In this document: in pieces, positions 1 to 7,164 of the stretch | How the letters are laid out: every line of letters begins with the position of its first letter | Position numbering within the stretch: position 1 is the stretch's first letter | Assembly (NCBI GenBank): GCA_963739615.1 | Contig: CAVUBD010000021.1 | Coordinates: 62,001-126,000 of the forward strand | Direction of reading: 5' to 3' | From: Palsa-504 sp963739615 | GTDB taxonomy: Bacteria; Actinomycetota; Actinomycetes; Streptosporangiales; Streptosporangiaceae | Length of the DNA: 64,000 nt | The notes under the pieces: generated by a model | What the model saw: only the letters and a program-made list of their open reading frames with translations | Database searches by the model: none | What the model was told of the DNA's origin: nothing | Made by a program: the position numbers and the translations under genes

Positions 1-1007
1 GCCGCGGCCGCCCCGCTGAACGAGGCAGGCTCGCCGGTCGCGAGGGCGACCTGGCGGGCGATGTCCTCCGCGATCACGTTGTTGCTCTCCTGGAGCATCT
101 CCTCCACCAGAGCCGACAGCGGCGGCGAGGACACGCTCGCGATGACCGGGGCCTGCGCGGGAGCCGTCCGCGCCGCCGGGGACCCGGTGAGGTGGATGCC
201 GTTCGCGGCGAGCAGGGCCGCGAACGAGGCGGCCGCCATGCCCGCGGGGTCGGCCGCGCGCGGCCGCAGGTTGTAGGGGTCGTCGGAGTCTTCCGGCAGG
301 CCGGCCGTGGTCAGCCGCCCCTGGTCCACCTCGAGGGGGACGATCTGGGTGACGTTTCCTGTGGTCACGTAGTTCGGCGGCCAGCCGGGCGCGAAACCAG
401 GGCCGGTGTAGAGCGAGGTGTCGTAGCCGAGGCTGACCGACCGGCGCCCTTGTGCTTTCAGCGCCCGGGCCGTCGCCGCGGCCAGCCCGGCCAGCGTGGC
501 GGCCGGGGGGTAGTCCTGAGCCGGGAACGTGTTCACCGCGAGGGTCGGATCGCCGCCGCCGACCAGGATGACGCTGTCCGGCGTGGCGCCGCGGACCACC
601 CGCGTGGTGAACCGGGCGCCGGGGCCGAGCACCGCGAGGGCGGCCACGGAGGTGACGAGCTTCGCGGTGGAAGCGGGCGTGGACAGACGGCTGCCTTGCT
701 CGGACAGCAGCACCCGGCCGGTGACCGGGTTGGCGACCAGGGCCGACACGCGAGGGCCGAGCGCGGCTACGGAGAGCGGCCCCGCCAGGGCTGATCGCAG
801 CCCGGCCGGTGTCGGCAGCGAGCCGCTCTGGGTCCCCGTAGCCAGCACCTGCCCCGGGCCGCTAACCTGGCCTGCGGCGACAGAAGGGACGCGGATAGCG
901 GCCAGCCGGAGTGGCAGCATGCGGACCACGACGATGCCCGCGGCGAGCGTGAACACGTTGATCAGGGCCAGCGTCAGCAGGGCCGCTATCCGGGTGCGGC
1001 GCACCAT
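1..1007 (-). CDS. dacB: D-alanyl-D-alanine carboxypeptidase/endopeptidase, PBP4 (S13) family, 3' end outside window
   Basis: Reading the minus strand from an ATG at 1007 gives 335 residues that run off the window edge. An N-terminal hydrophobic signal/anchor (about residues 7-30) is followed by a serine peptidase domain with the SxxK motif as STAK, inside STPASTAKLVTS. An SNN motif lies further on in ESNNVIAE; the KTG box would be beyond the window. PBP4-type enzymes act outside the membrane, trimming or cleaving D-Ala cross-links in peptidoglycan. A GGGAG lies about 10 bases before the start. It is divergent from ppa with a gap under 80 bp, a pairing usual in Actinobacteria. The family call is firm; the end cannot be judged. 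Confidence 0.9.
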   Translation of the reverse strand, partial: MVRRTRIAALLTLALINVFTLAAGIVVVRMLPLRLAAIRVPSVAAGQVSGPGQVLATGTQSGSLPTPAGLRSALAGPLSVAALGPRVSALVANPVTGRVLLSEQGSRLSTPASTAKLVTSVAALAVLGPGARFTTRVVRGATPDSVILVGGGDPTLAVNTFPAQDYPPAATLAGLAAATARALKAQGRRSVSLGYDTSLYTGPGFAPGWPPNYVTTGNVTQIVPLEVDQGRLTTAGLPEDSDDPYNLRPRAADPAGMAAASFAALLAANGIHLTGSPAARTAPAQAPVIASVSSPPLSALVEEMLQESNNVIAEDIARQVALATGEPASFSGAAA

Positions 1008-1084
1008 GACCTGACTCCCGACGTGTTGGCCGCGGATTGCGGGGACAATGGAGTTAATCACCCAGACCGGTCTGGAGCGAAACC

Positions 1085-1579
1085 GTGGACGTAGAAGTTG
1101 TCATCGAAATCCCCAAGGGGCAGCGCAACAAGTACGAGATGGACCACGACTCCGGCCGGATACGGCTGGATCGCATGCTGTTCACCTCCACCAGGTATCC
1201 GTCGGACTACGGGTTCATCGAAGACACCCTGGCCGATGACGGCGACCCGCTCGACGCGCTCGTGCTGCTCGAGGAGCCCACCTTCCCTGGCTGCCTCATC
1301 ACCTGCCGGGTCATCGGGATGTTCCAGATGACCGACGAGAAAGGCGCCGACAACAAGGTGCTGTGCGTGCCGGCCTGGGACCCGCGGATGGAGCACCTGC
1401 GCGACATTCACCACGTGCCGGAATTCGACCGGCTGGAGATCCAGCACTTCTTCGAGGTCTACAAGGCGCTGGAGCCGGGCAAATCGGTGCGCGCCGAAGC
1501 CTGGGCGGATCGCGCGTCCGCCGAGGCCGAGGTCGAGGCCTGCCGCAAGCGCGCGGCAGAAGCCGCCGACCACGGCTGA
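1085..1579 (+). CDS. ppa: inorganic pyrophosphatase (family I)
   Basis: A 164-residue protein, the normal length for actinobacterial soluble family I pyrophosphatase. It hydrolyses PPi to phosphate and so drives nucleotide and tRNA-charging reactions. The active-site signature is seen as DDGDPLDALV (about residues 51-60), whose Asp residues bind the metal ions. Upstream KGQRNKYEMD and later DIHHVPEF match the family. Start is GTG at 1085, giving MDVEVVIEIPKG, the usual N-terminus. It is transcribed away from dacB. Confidence 0.96.
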   Translation: MDVEVVIEIPKGQRNKYEMDHDSGRIRLDRMLFTSTRYPSDYGFIEDTLADDGDPLDALVLLEEPTFPGCLITCRVIGMFQMTDEKGADNKVLCVPAWDPRMEHLRDIHHVPEFDRLEIQHFFEVYKALEPGKSVRAEAWADRASAEAEVEACRKRAAEAADHG

Positions 1580-1766
1580 GGACCGGGTGGTCCGGCCGCA
1601 GGTACGAGGGCTCGTTCGGAAATAATCTTTACCGCCGGTAACCAGGCAGACCGTGTTCATCTGCGCGTGCCCTCGCGTTAGTGGCCAACATCACTCTCAC
1701 CGGCTCAATCGCGGCAAAGCGCTGGGAGGACGCCGATATCGGCCGCATTGAGGGGAATCGAGCCAG

Positions 1767-2552
1767 GTGCGGGCATGCGGTACCGTGAGCCAAGCCGCCG
1801 CCTCTGGCGGCCAGGACGGGGGTTCGGCGACTGTGCCTCGGTATCACAGGGTTGTCGTCAAGCTAAGCGGCGAGGCGCTCGCGGGGTCGGGCAGTTCAGG
1901 GGTCGATCCGGCCAGCCTGTCCCGGGTGGCCGAGGAGGTCCTGTCCGTCCACGATCTCGGCGTGCAGGTCGCGGTCGTCGTCGGCGGCGGGAACTACTTC
2001 CGCGGCCGGATGGCCGAGGGGTGGGGGATCAGCCGGGCCGAGGCGGACAACATCGGGATGCTCGGCACGATCATGAACGCGCTGATGCTCCGAGGGGCGC
2101 TCACGGCCAGGACGGACACCGACATCCGGGTCATGACCGCGGTGCCCATGCACAGCGTCGCGGAGCCCTTCATCAGGCTACGGGCGGTCCATCACCTGAG
2201 CCGCGGGTTGATCGTCCTGCTGGCGGGCGGCATCGGCCAGCCCTACGTCACCACCGACTACCCGGCGGTGCAGCGCGCGCTCGAGCTGGACGCCGATGCC
2301 CTGCTGGTAGCCAAGCGCGGCGTGGACGGCGTCTACGACAGCGACCCGAACATCAACCCGGACGCCGTGCGCTACACCAGCCTGACCTACGACGAGGCCC
2401 TGGCGGCCGGCGTCCGGATCATGGACACCAGCGCGTTCGTGCTGGCCAATGAGCAGGCCCTGACCATGCACGTATTCGACGTGGCCGCCGCGGGGGTCAT
2501 GCGCCGGATCTGCCAGGGCGCCGAACTGGGTACCCGGATCAGCGTCAAGTAG
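1767..2552 (+). CDS. pyrH: UMP kinase homologue (amino-acid-kinase fold), divergent copy
   Basis: A 261-residue amino-acid-kinase-fold protein with the UMP-kinase signatures KLSGEAL, VGGGNYFRG, MLGTIMNALML and GVDGVYDSDP, so the predicted reaction is UMP + ATP to UDP. The GTG at 1767 has an AGGGG about 11 bases upstream; a GTG at 1833 (VPRYHRVVVKLSGEA) would remove a 22-residue tail and is an alternative start. Two things are odd. The gene stands alone, whereas actinobacterial pyrH normally sits in the rpsB-tsf-pyrH-frr cluster. Its uridylate-site segment reads GGIGQPYVTTDYP instead of the usual AAGTGNPFFTTDT-like sequence. It is probably a second copy, and its activity is not assured. Confidence 0.8.
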   Translation: MRACGTVSQAAASGGQDGGSATVPRYHRVVVKLSGEALAGSGSSGVDPASLSRVAEEVLSVHDLGVQVAVVVGGGNYFRGRMAEGWGISRAEADNIGMLGTIMNALMLRGALTARTDTDIRVMTAVPMHSVAEPFIRLRAVHHLSRGLIVLLAGGIGQPYVTTDYPAVQRALELDADALLVAKRGVDGVYDSDPNINPDAVRYTSLTYDEALAAGVRIMDTSAFVLANEQALTMHVFDVAAAGVMRRICQGAELGTRISVK

Positions 2553-2733
2553 AGGGTCGTCCGCCGGCCGTCAGGATGACATCGGAGTCCAGCACCGCGA
2601 CCAGGGCCGAGAGGTCTCCGCCGCGGGAGGCGGCGAGGAACGCCGCCGCCACTTCACGCTGGCGGCCCAGGTCGGCCGCCAGCGCCTGGGCGGGGGTCAC
2701 GCGCACGCGCCAGTCGCATTCGGCCACGGTCAC
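2545..2733 (-). pseudogene. remnant of an ECF sigma factor SnoaL-like C-terminal domain
   Basis: A 62-residue reading frame whose second half (AAFLAASRGGDLSALVAVLD) resembles the SnoaL-like domain that follows sigma region 4 in ECF41/SigJ-type sigma factors. Nothing resembling sigma regions 2 and 4 lies upstream, and the frame ends soon after ILTAGG. It overlaps the end of the pyrH homologue by 8 bases. Most likely the remains of a sigma-factor gene; a short orphan gene cannot be excluded. Confidence 0.4.
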
Positions 2734-2848
2734 GTTCCCTCCTTGGTCTCCTCAACAGTGACACCGGGCCGCCCGTAAAGGTGACAGACCGCGCTTGCGC
2801 GGAACGCCTTGGTGGGGTTTGGGCTGCCCCGACCCGCGGGAGGGCGGG

Positions 2849-3514
2849 TCAGAGTGCGGCTACCCCATTGCCGATCAGGATCGCTCCCAGCACTAGCAGC
2901 ACCACCGCCATGATCACCGCGTTATTCGCGGTCATCCACTGATCGACCGAGGCCAGGATCGGGGCGGACCGGTCGCCGAGCGCTCGGCTAACGACCGCGG
3001 GCGCAGCCACGCCGAGACTGGCCACCACCACGAACACCACCAGGGCGATGACCTGTTCGTGCACCCGCGCGGTGGCGTCGGCGATGACGGTCGCGCCCGC
3101 GACGACCATCACGAGATGCTTGGGGTTCAACGCCGCGAGAAGCAGGGCAACCACGAAAGCCCTGCCAGCGGTCATGGTGTCGGCTGCGGCCATCCATTTC
3201 GGCACCTTCGGCTCGTCACCCTCGCCGGGACGCGCCCGCCACTTCCAGACGGCGAGAACGATCAGCAGAACTCCCAGCGCGATCTTGATGCAACTCGCCC
3301 ACCAGGCCGGCTCCGTGGCCAGCGTCACCAGGTCCGCCACGAGAATTACGACGCCGCCCACCACGGTCAAACCGAGCATCCAGCCGACGAGGAACGCCCC
3401 CATTACCTTCGCCGGACGTTTGATGACGAGCAGGACCGCGATGATCACCATCGGTGTCGCAGCGAGCAGCAAGCCCACGGCGATGGGGAAAGACTGTCCG
3501 ATGGCCGCTAGCAT
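2849..3514 (-). CDS. GAP-family (Sap / LysE-like) integral membrane protein
   Basis: A 221-residue protein with about six hydrophobic segments (near residues 9-29, 38-60, 75-90, 115-140, 150-175, 200-220). A charged cytoplasmic loop, KWRARPGEGDEPKVPKWM, lies between the third and fourth. Pattern and length match the GAP family related to the mycobacterial sulfolipid-addressing protein Sap, itself related to LysE-type exporters. The substrate cannot be inferred. It is divergent from the K+ channel gene. Confidence 0.75.
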   Translation of the reverse strand: MLAAIGQSFPIAVGLLLAATPMVIIAVLLVIKRPAKVMGAFLVGWMLGLTVVGGVVILVADLVTLATEPAWWASCIKIALGVLLIVLAVWKWRARPGEGDEPKVPKWMAAADTMTAGRAFVVALLLAALNPKHLVMVVAGATVIADATARVHEQVIALVVFVVVASLGVAAPAVVSRALGDRSAPILASVDQWMTANNAVIMAVVLLVLGAILIGNGVAAL

Positions 3515-3746
3515 CCCGAACGCCTGCCATCAGCGACCACCGCTGGAGGTTATCACGTGGCGGGTCTGTCTTCCGCGCTCGTGAGCCGCGGTGCGCAGAC
3601 CAGGATGTTCTGGCCCGCTGGCGCCCGGCCGCGGCTTGACCTTCCGCGGTCTGGTCGCGGGAGCCGGGCGCCGATCGCCGGGTCGCGTGGGCCCTGCGCC
3701 TGGCGGGCTGTGGCCGGCGAGGGGAGAATACGATGCGGAGGCGACT

Positions 3747-4802
3747 GTGCGGATCGTACGCCGGATGAGTCCACGCGGGAGTGGTTCCCGGAGCCCGGCT
3801 CGCGTGCCCTCGGCTGTGCTGCGCAACCGGATAACCGCGCGTTCACGTCTGCCGGTCCTTATGGTGACGCTGGCGATCATCTACGGGACGGTCGGGTACT
3901 GGCTGGTTGAGGGCAGGAACTTGCTCGACGCCTGCTATGAGACCGTGCTCACCCTGAGCACGGTCGGAGTCGGCGCGGGTCCGCCGCCGGGTCCCGGTGG
4001 AAAGATCTTCACCGTCTCCTTGATCTTGTTCGGCGTCGTGGCGCTGTTCACCGCCATCGGCGTGGGAACGGAGGTCGTTGCCTCCGGAGAGCTCGGGAGG
4101 TGGTTGCGGATGGGCCAGGTCAGCAGAAGTATCGGCCGTCTTAGCGGGCACTACGTGATCTGCGCCTACGGGCGCGTGGGCCGGGCCGTCATGGAGGAGC
4201 TGCGGCGCCGCGGCTGCACCGCGGTGGTGATCGAATCCAAGCCGGAACTGGAGCCGCTGCTAGGGGAACACGGCGGCCCGTACCTATCAGGCGACCCGGC
4301 TGACGAGAGCGTGCTCAGGCAGGCCGGCATCGACAGAGCCCGGGGCTTGATCTGCGCGGTCGATTCTGACGCGGCCAACGTCTTCATCACTCTCACCGCC
4401 CGGGCGCTCAACCCGGACCTGCGGATCGTCGCCCGCGCCTCCGAAAAAGCCTCAATCGACAAGCTGGTGCGAGCCGGAGCCGACGAAGTTGTCTCGCCGT
4501 ACGGGCTCACCGGGCGCCGCATGGCCATCCTCGCGGTCCAGCCGTCCGTCCTGGAAGTCCTCGACCTGCTCAACCTCGGCTCGGACATCCGGCTCGAGGA
4601 GGTCGCCGTCCGGGCCGGAACGCACCTGGACAGCCTGACGATCGCCGAGGCCCGGGCGCGCTACGCCGGGGTGGCCATCCTCGCGCTGAAAAAGCCGGGG
4701 AGCGAGGTCTCGGCCAACCCAGGTGATGAGGTCCGCCTGGCACCGGGGGACCTGATCGTTGCCCTGGGCCCGGCGGAGATCCTGAACCGCATGGCGGGCT
4801 GA
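3747..4802 (+). CDS. two-TM potassium channel with RCK (TrkA_N/TrkA_C) domains
   Basis: Start is GTG at 3747, chosen because GGAGG lies 5-6 bases before it; this gives 351 residues. TM1 (about 36-54), a pore loop with filter TLSTVGVGAG (about 69-78) and TM2 (about 85-105) precede a TrkA_N Rossmann domain opening HYVICAYGRVGRAV. A TrkA_C domain closes the protein (about 270-350). This is the layout of ligand-gated MthK-like K+ channels. The filter has Val in place of the usual Tyr of TVGYG. The regulatory domain probably binds a nucleotide, as in other RCK domains. Confidence 0.88.
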   Translation: MRIVRRMSPRGSGSRSPARVPSAVLRNRITARSRLPVLMVTLAIIYGTVGYWLVEGRNLLDACYETVLTLSTVGVGAGPPPGPGGKIFTVSLILFGVVALFTAIGVGTEVVASGELGRWLRMGQVSRSIGRLSGHYVICAYGRVGRAVMEELRRRGCTAVVIESKPELEPLLGEHGGPYLSGDPADESVLRQAGIDRARGLICAVDSDAANVFITLTARALNPDLRIVARASEKASIDKLVRAGADEVVSPYGLTGRRMAILAVQPSVLEVLDLLNLGSDIRLEEVAVRAGTHLDSLTIAEARARYAGVAILALKKPGSEVSANPGDEVRLAPGDLIVALGPAEILNRMAG

Positions 4803-4816
4803 TGACAGCACGTGCG

Positions 4817-4861
4817 GCGGCCGGCGGGGGCTGGGCGGCCGGCGGGGGCTGGGCGGCCGGC
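4817..4861. repeat. 18-bp tandem repeat, about 2.5 copies
   Basis: The unit GCGGCCGGCGGGGGCTGG occurs at 4817-4834 and 4835-4852, with a partial third copy. It lies between the stop of the K+ channel gene and the convergent HD gene. No conserved reading frame covers it; it may help terminate the two convergent genes. Confidence 0.6.
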
Positions 4862-4906
4862 ACGAGGTGCAGCTCGGCGCGCCGCTTCGTCGGCCTCGGT
4901 CAATTG

Positions 4907-6697
4907 TCAGGGTGCGGCGCGGGAGGTGGAGAGCTGCGCCACCTGCAGCATCTGACGCAGGAAGACGGCGCCGAGTTCGCGCCGCTGGTCACGGCTTGGC
5001 TCCATCGGCTCACCGTCGTGGGGAACGAAGAAGACGAAGTACTTCGGCCGCATCACCTCCATAGCCGCGAGCGCCACCGCCAGCGGGCTGAGCTCGCCGA
5101 GCTGCACCGTGTGGTCACCGTGCCAGATGCGCGCGTGCTGCTCGTCTAGCGCACGGAACTTGGTCCGGGCGAGCAACCAGCGACCAGGTCCGGCGAAGGC
5201 CGGCACTGCGTCGGTGAGCCAGCGCTCGGCATCCTCGAGGGCGGCGTCCGCCCGGTCGGGCTGCAAGACCGCGTCCAGCGCCGCGTTGAGCCGCGCAGGC
5301 AGGTCGGCCTGCAGCGCGGCCACCGCCTGCCGGCTCGCTGTGCTGGCCAGAAAGTCCGGAGCGTCGGCCGGTTCGGTGAATCGGACGAGTTCGGCGACCA
5401 CATCGCGGTTCTGCTCGATGCGCGTGACGTATTCGTGGTAGTCGCGCCAGGCGGGGATCGGCGTGATCGACATTGAATCGAGCACCCGGATCAAGGCCAG
5501 CGTCGCGCGTGCCTGCTTCCCGGCTGGGGATTCCTCGGTTGCCATCGACGCGAGCACCGGGCGTGCTGCCCTCAGCCACGAGACGACGCCAGGGTCGTCG
5601 ACGCAGGCCCCGTCGCCGCCGCCTGCCGAGGCGGAGGTGAGGTAGTCGAGGTCGGGCACCAGGTCGCGCAGTGCCGGAACGGGCTCGGGGCCGCACGACA
5701 TGCTGAACAGCCCCCCGACGGCACGCTGGATCGCCGCGTCCGCCGCGACCACCATGTGGTGCTGCACGACCCAGCGGTAGTGCTGTGCTCGCTGCAGGAG
5801 CATCGTCTCGAACGAGGAGAGGGCTTGTGCGCCCAGGCCGATGCGCCAGTCGGACGGGCCGGTCCGGTGCAATTCGAGGTTACGTAGCAGGTTCGTCACG
5901 TCGAGTTGCCCGAATTCCGTGCCGGCTCCAGCAGCGTCCCGGCAGAGGAAGTCCAGCCGGTCGACGTCGAACTGCCCGTCCAGGACCGAGTGCAGGCAGC
6001 CCGCCCAACCGTGTCCGGACCGGTCGGCAAGGATCCGGCGAATGAGGTAGCGCGGCACCAGCCGGAACGCTGATTGGGGCATCGCATCGAAGATCACGAG
6101 CCCGGCCCACTCGTGGAACTGGATTCTGTCGGCCGCGTCGGCCGCGTAACGCGAAAAGTCGGCACATCGGCCGGCGCCGAGAATCTGCTCGGCGTGGCGC
6201 AGGTAGAACGGTTCGAGGACGTGCGAGAACGGCGGGTGGCCCACGTCGTGCAGCAGCCCGACGGCGCCGAGGGCTAGGCCGATGACGCGCTCGAACGACG
6301 TCCACAGTGCAGTCTGTTCGGGCCTACCCGGCGGTGCGTCGATCAGCCGGCCTGTCACCGGGTCGAGTTCCGCGCCGGACGCCGCGGCGCGCTGAAGATC
6401 GCCGATGACACTCGTCTTGAATCCGTCCCACGTCGATGACGTATCGACGCCCTCGGCGGCGGGCATCTGGTTGTGCCAGCAGCCCTGCCATGCCCCGACG
6501 GCGAGATGCATCGTGCCTAGGGCGTGCTCGTACCGGCTGCCGGTCATCGACGGGAACTGGACGACTGCCAGAGCGTTCTGCCGGATCGTGCGCAGCCTCT
6601 GCACGGCCGCGCTGCGCACGAGCGGATCCAGCTCTGGCGGGACCTCAACATAGCCGTGCACCGGGTCTCGGATGAGCCGCGGCAGTGCGCCCGCCAT
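4907..6697 (-). CDS. HD-domain phosphohydrolase (dNTPase/SAMHD1-like family)
   Basis: A 596-residue protein with a complete H...HD...D metal site: His58 in SRYEHALG, His150-Asp151 in GLLHDVGHPPFSH, and a later Asp in FDVDRLDFLC. The N-terminus IRDPVHGYVEV is typical of the SAMHD1/dGTPase-like HD family. Known members hydrolyse dNTPs or other nucleotides; the substrate here is not determinable. The C-terminal half is helical with no motif I recognise. Its start lies 47 bp from the divergent cyclic-nucleotide-binding gene, so the two may share regulation. Confidence 0.85.
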   Translation of the reverse strand: MAGALPRLIRDPVHGYVEVPPELDPLVRSAAVQRLRTIRQNALAVVQFPSMTGSRYEHALGTMHLAVGAWQGCWHNQMPAAEGVDTSSTWDGFKTSVIGDLQRAAASGAELDPVTGRLIDAPPGRPEQTALWTSFERVIGLALGAVGLLHDVGHPPFSHVLEPFYLRHAEQILGAGRCADFSRYAADAADRIQFHEWAGLVIFDAMPQSAFRLVPRYLIRRILADRSGHGWAGCLHSVLDGQFDVDRLDFLCRDAAGAGTEFGQLDVTNLLRNLELHRTGPSDWRIGLGAQALSSFETMLLQRAQHYRWVVQHHMVVAADAAIQRAVGGLFSMSCGPEPVPALRDLVPDLDYLTSASAGGGDGACVDDPGVVSWLRAARPVLASMATEESPAGKQARATLALIRVLDSMSITPIPAWRDYHEYVTRIEQNRDVVAELVRFTEPADAPDFLASTASRQAVAALQADLPARLNAALDAVLQPDRADAALEDAERWLTDAVPAFAGPGRWLLARTKFRALDEQHARIWHGDHTVQLGELSPLAVALAAMEVMRPKYFVFFVPHDGEPMEPSRDQRRELGAVFLRQMLQVAQLSTSRAAP

Positions 6698-6743
6698 CGG
6701 ACAAGTCTGCCGGATAAATTCTCGTGGCGCTACGCTCTATGCT

Positions 6744-7163
6744 GTGGCGCTCACCATCGAACGGGTCGCGCTGCTCCGGCGTGCGGACCTGTTCGCGGGT
6801 ACCGCGGATCGCGTGCTGGCCGGAATCGCCCGCGTGCTCGAGGAGGTTACCTGCCCGGCCGGCGCCGTCATCATGGAGGCTGGAGCCGTCGAGGACTGGC
6901 TGTTCGTGGTCGAGCACGGGGAGGTGGAGGTGATCCGCCCCGATCGCCGCGTGCGCATGGGCGTCGGAAGCGTGGTGGGCGAGCTTGCCGTCCTCGACGC
7001 CCGGCCGAGGTCGGCCACCATTGTCGCGCTCAGCCCGGTGCGACTGCTGCGGCTACGCAAGGCCGTCTTCGACGACGCGCTCGACGCGCAGCCGGAGATC
7101 GCGCGCGGCGTAATCGCCGATCTGGCGCGCCGCTTGCGCGAGACGCATCAACCGGTGTCATGA
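6744..7163 (+). CDS. stand-alone cyclic-nucleotide-binding domain protein
   Basis: Start is GTG at 6744 (VALTIERVALLRR), 139 residues. It is a single CAP_ED/cNMP-binding beta roll. The phosphate-binding cassette is seen as GELAVLDARPRSAT with both key residues, the Glu and the Arg, retained, so cAMP or cGMP binding is plausible. There is no DNA-binding helix-turn-helix, which separates it from CRP. Only one base separates its stop from the next gene, a membrane transporter-HEAT protein, so it is probably that protein's sensor subunit. Confidence 0.85.
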   Translation: MALTIERVALLRRADLFAGTADRVLAGIARVLEEVTCPAGAVIMEAGAVEDWLFVVEHGEVEVIRPDRRVRMGVGSVVGELAVLDARPRSATIVALSPVRLLRLRKAVFDDALDAQPEIARGVIADLARRLRETHQPVS

Positions 7164-7164
7164 C

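Noticed and set aside
192..1014. Long plus-strand frames opposite dacB
   Set aside because: Arg/Gly-rich shadow frames; the minus strand carries an intact signal sequence and the SxxK and SNN motifs.
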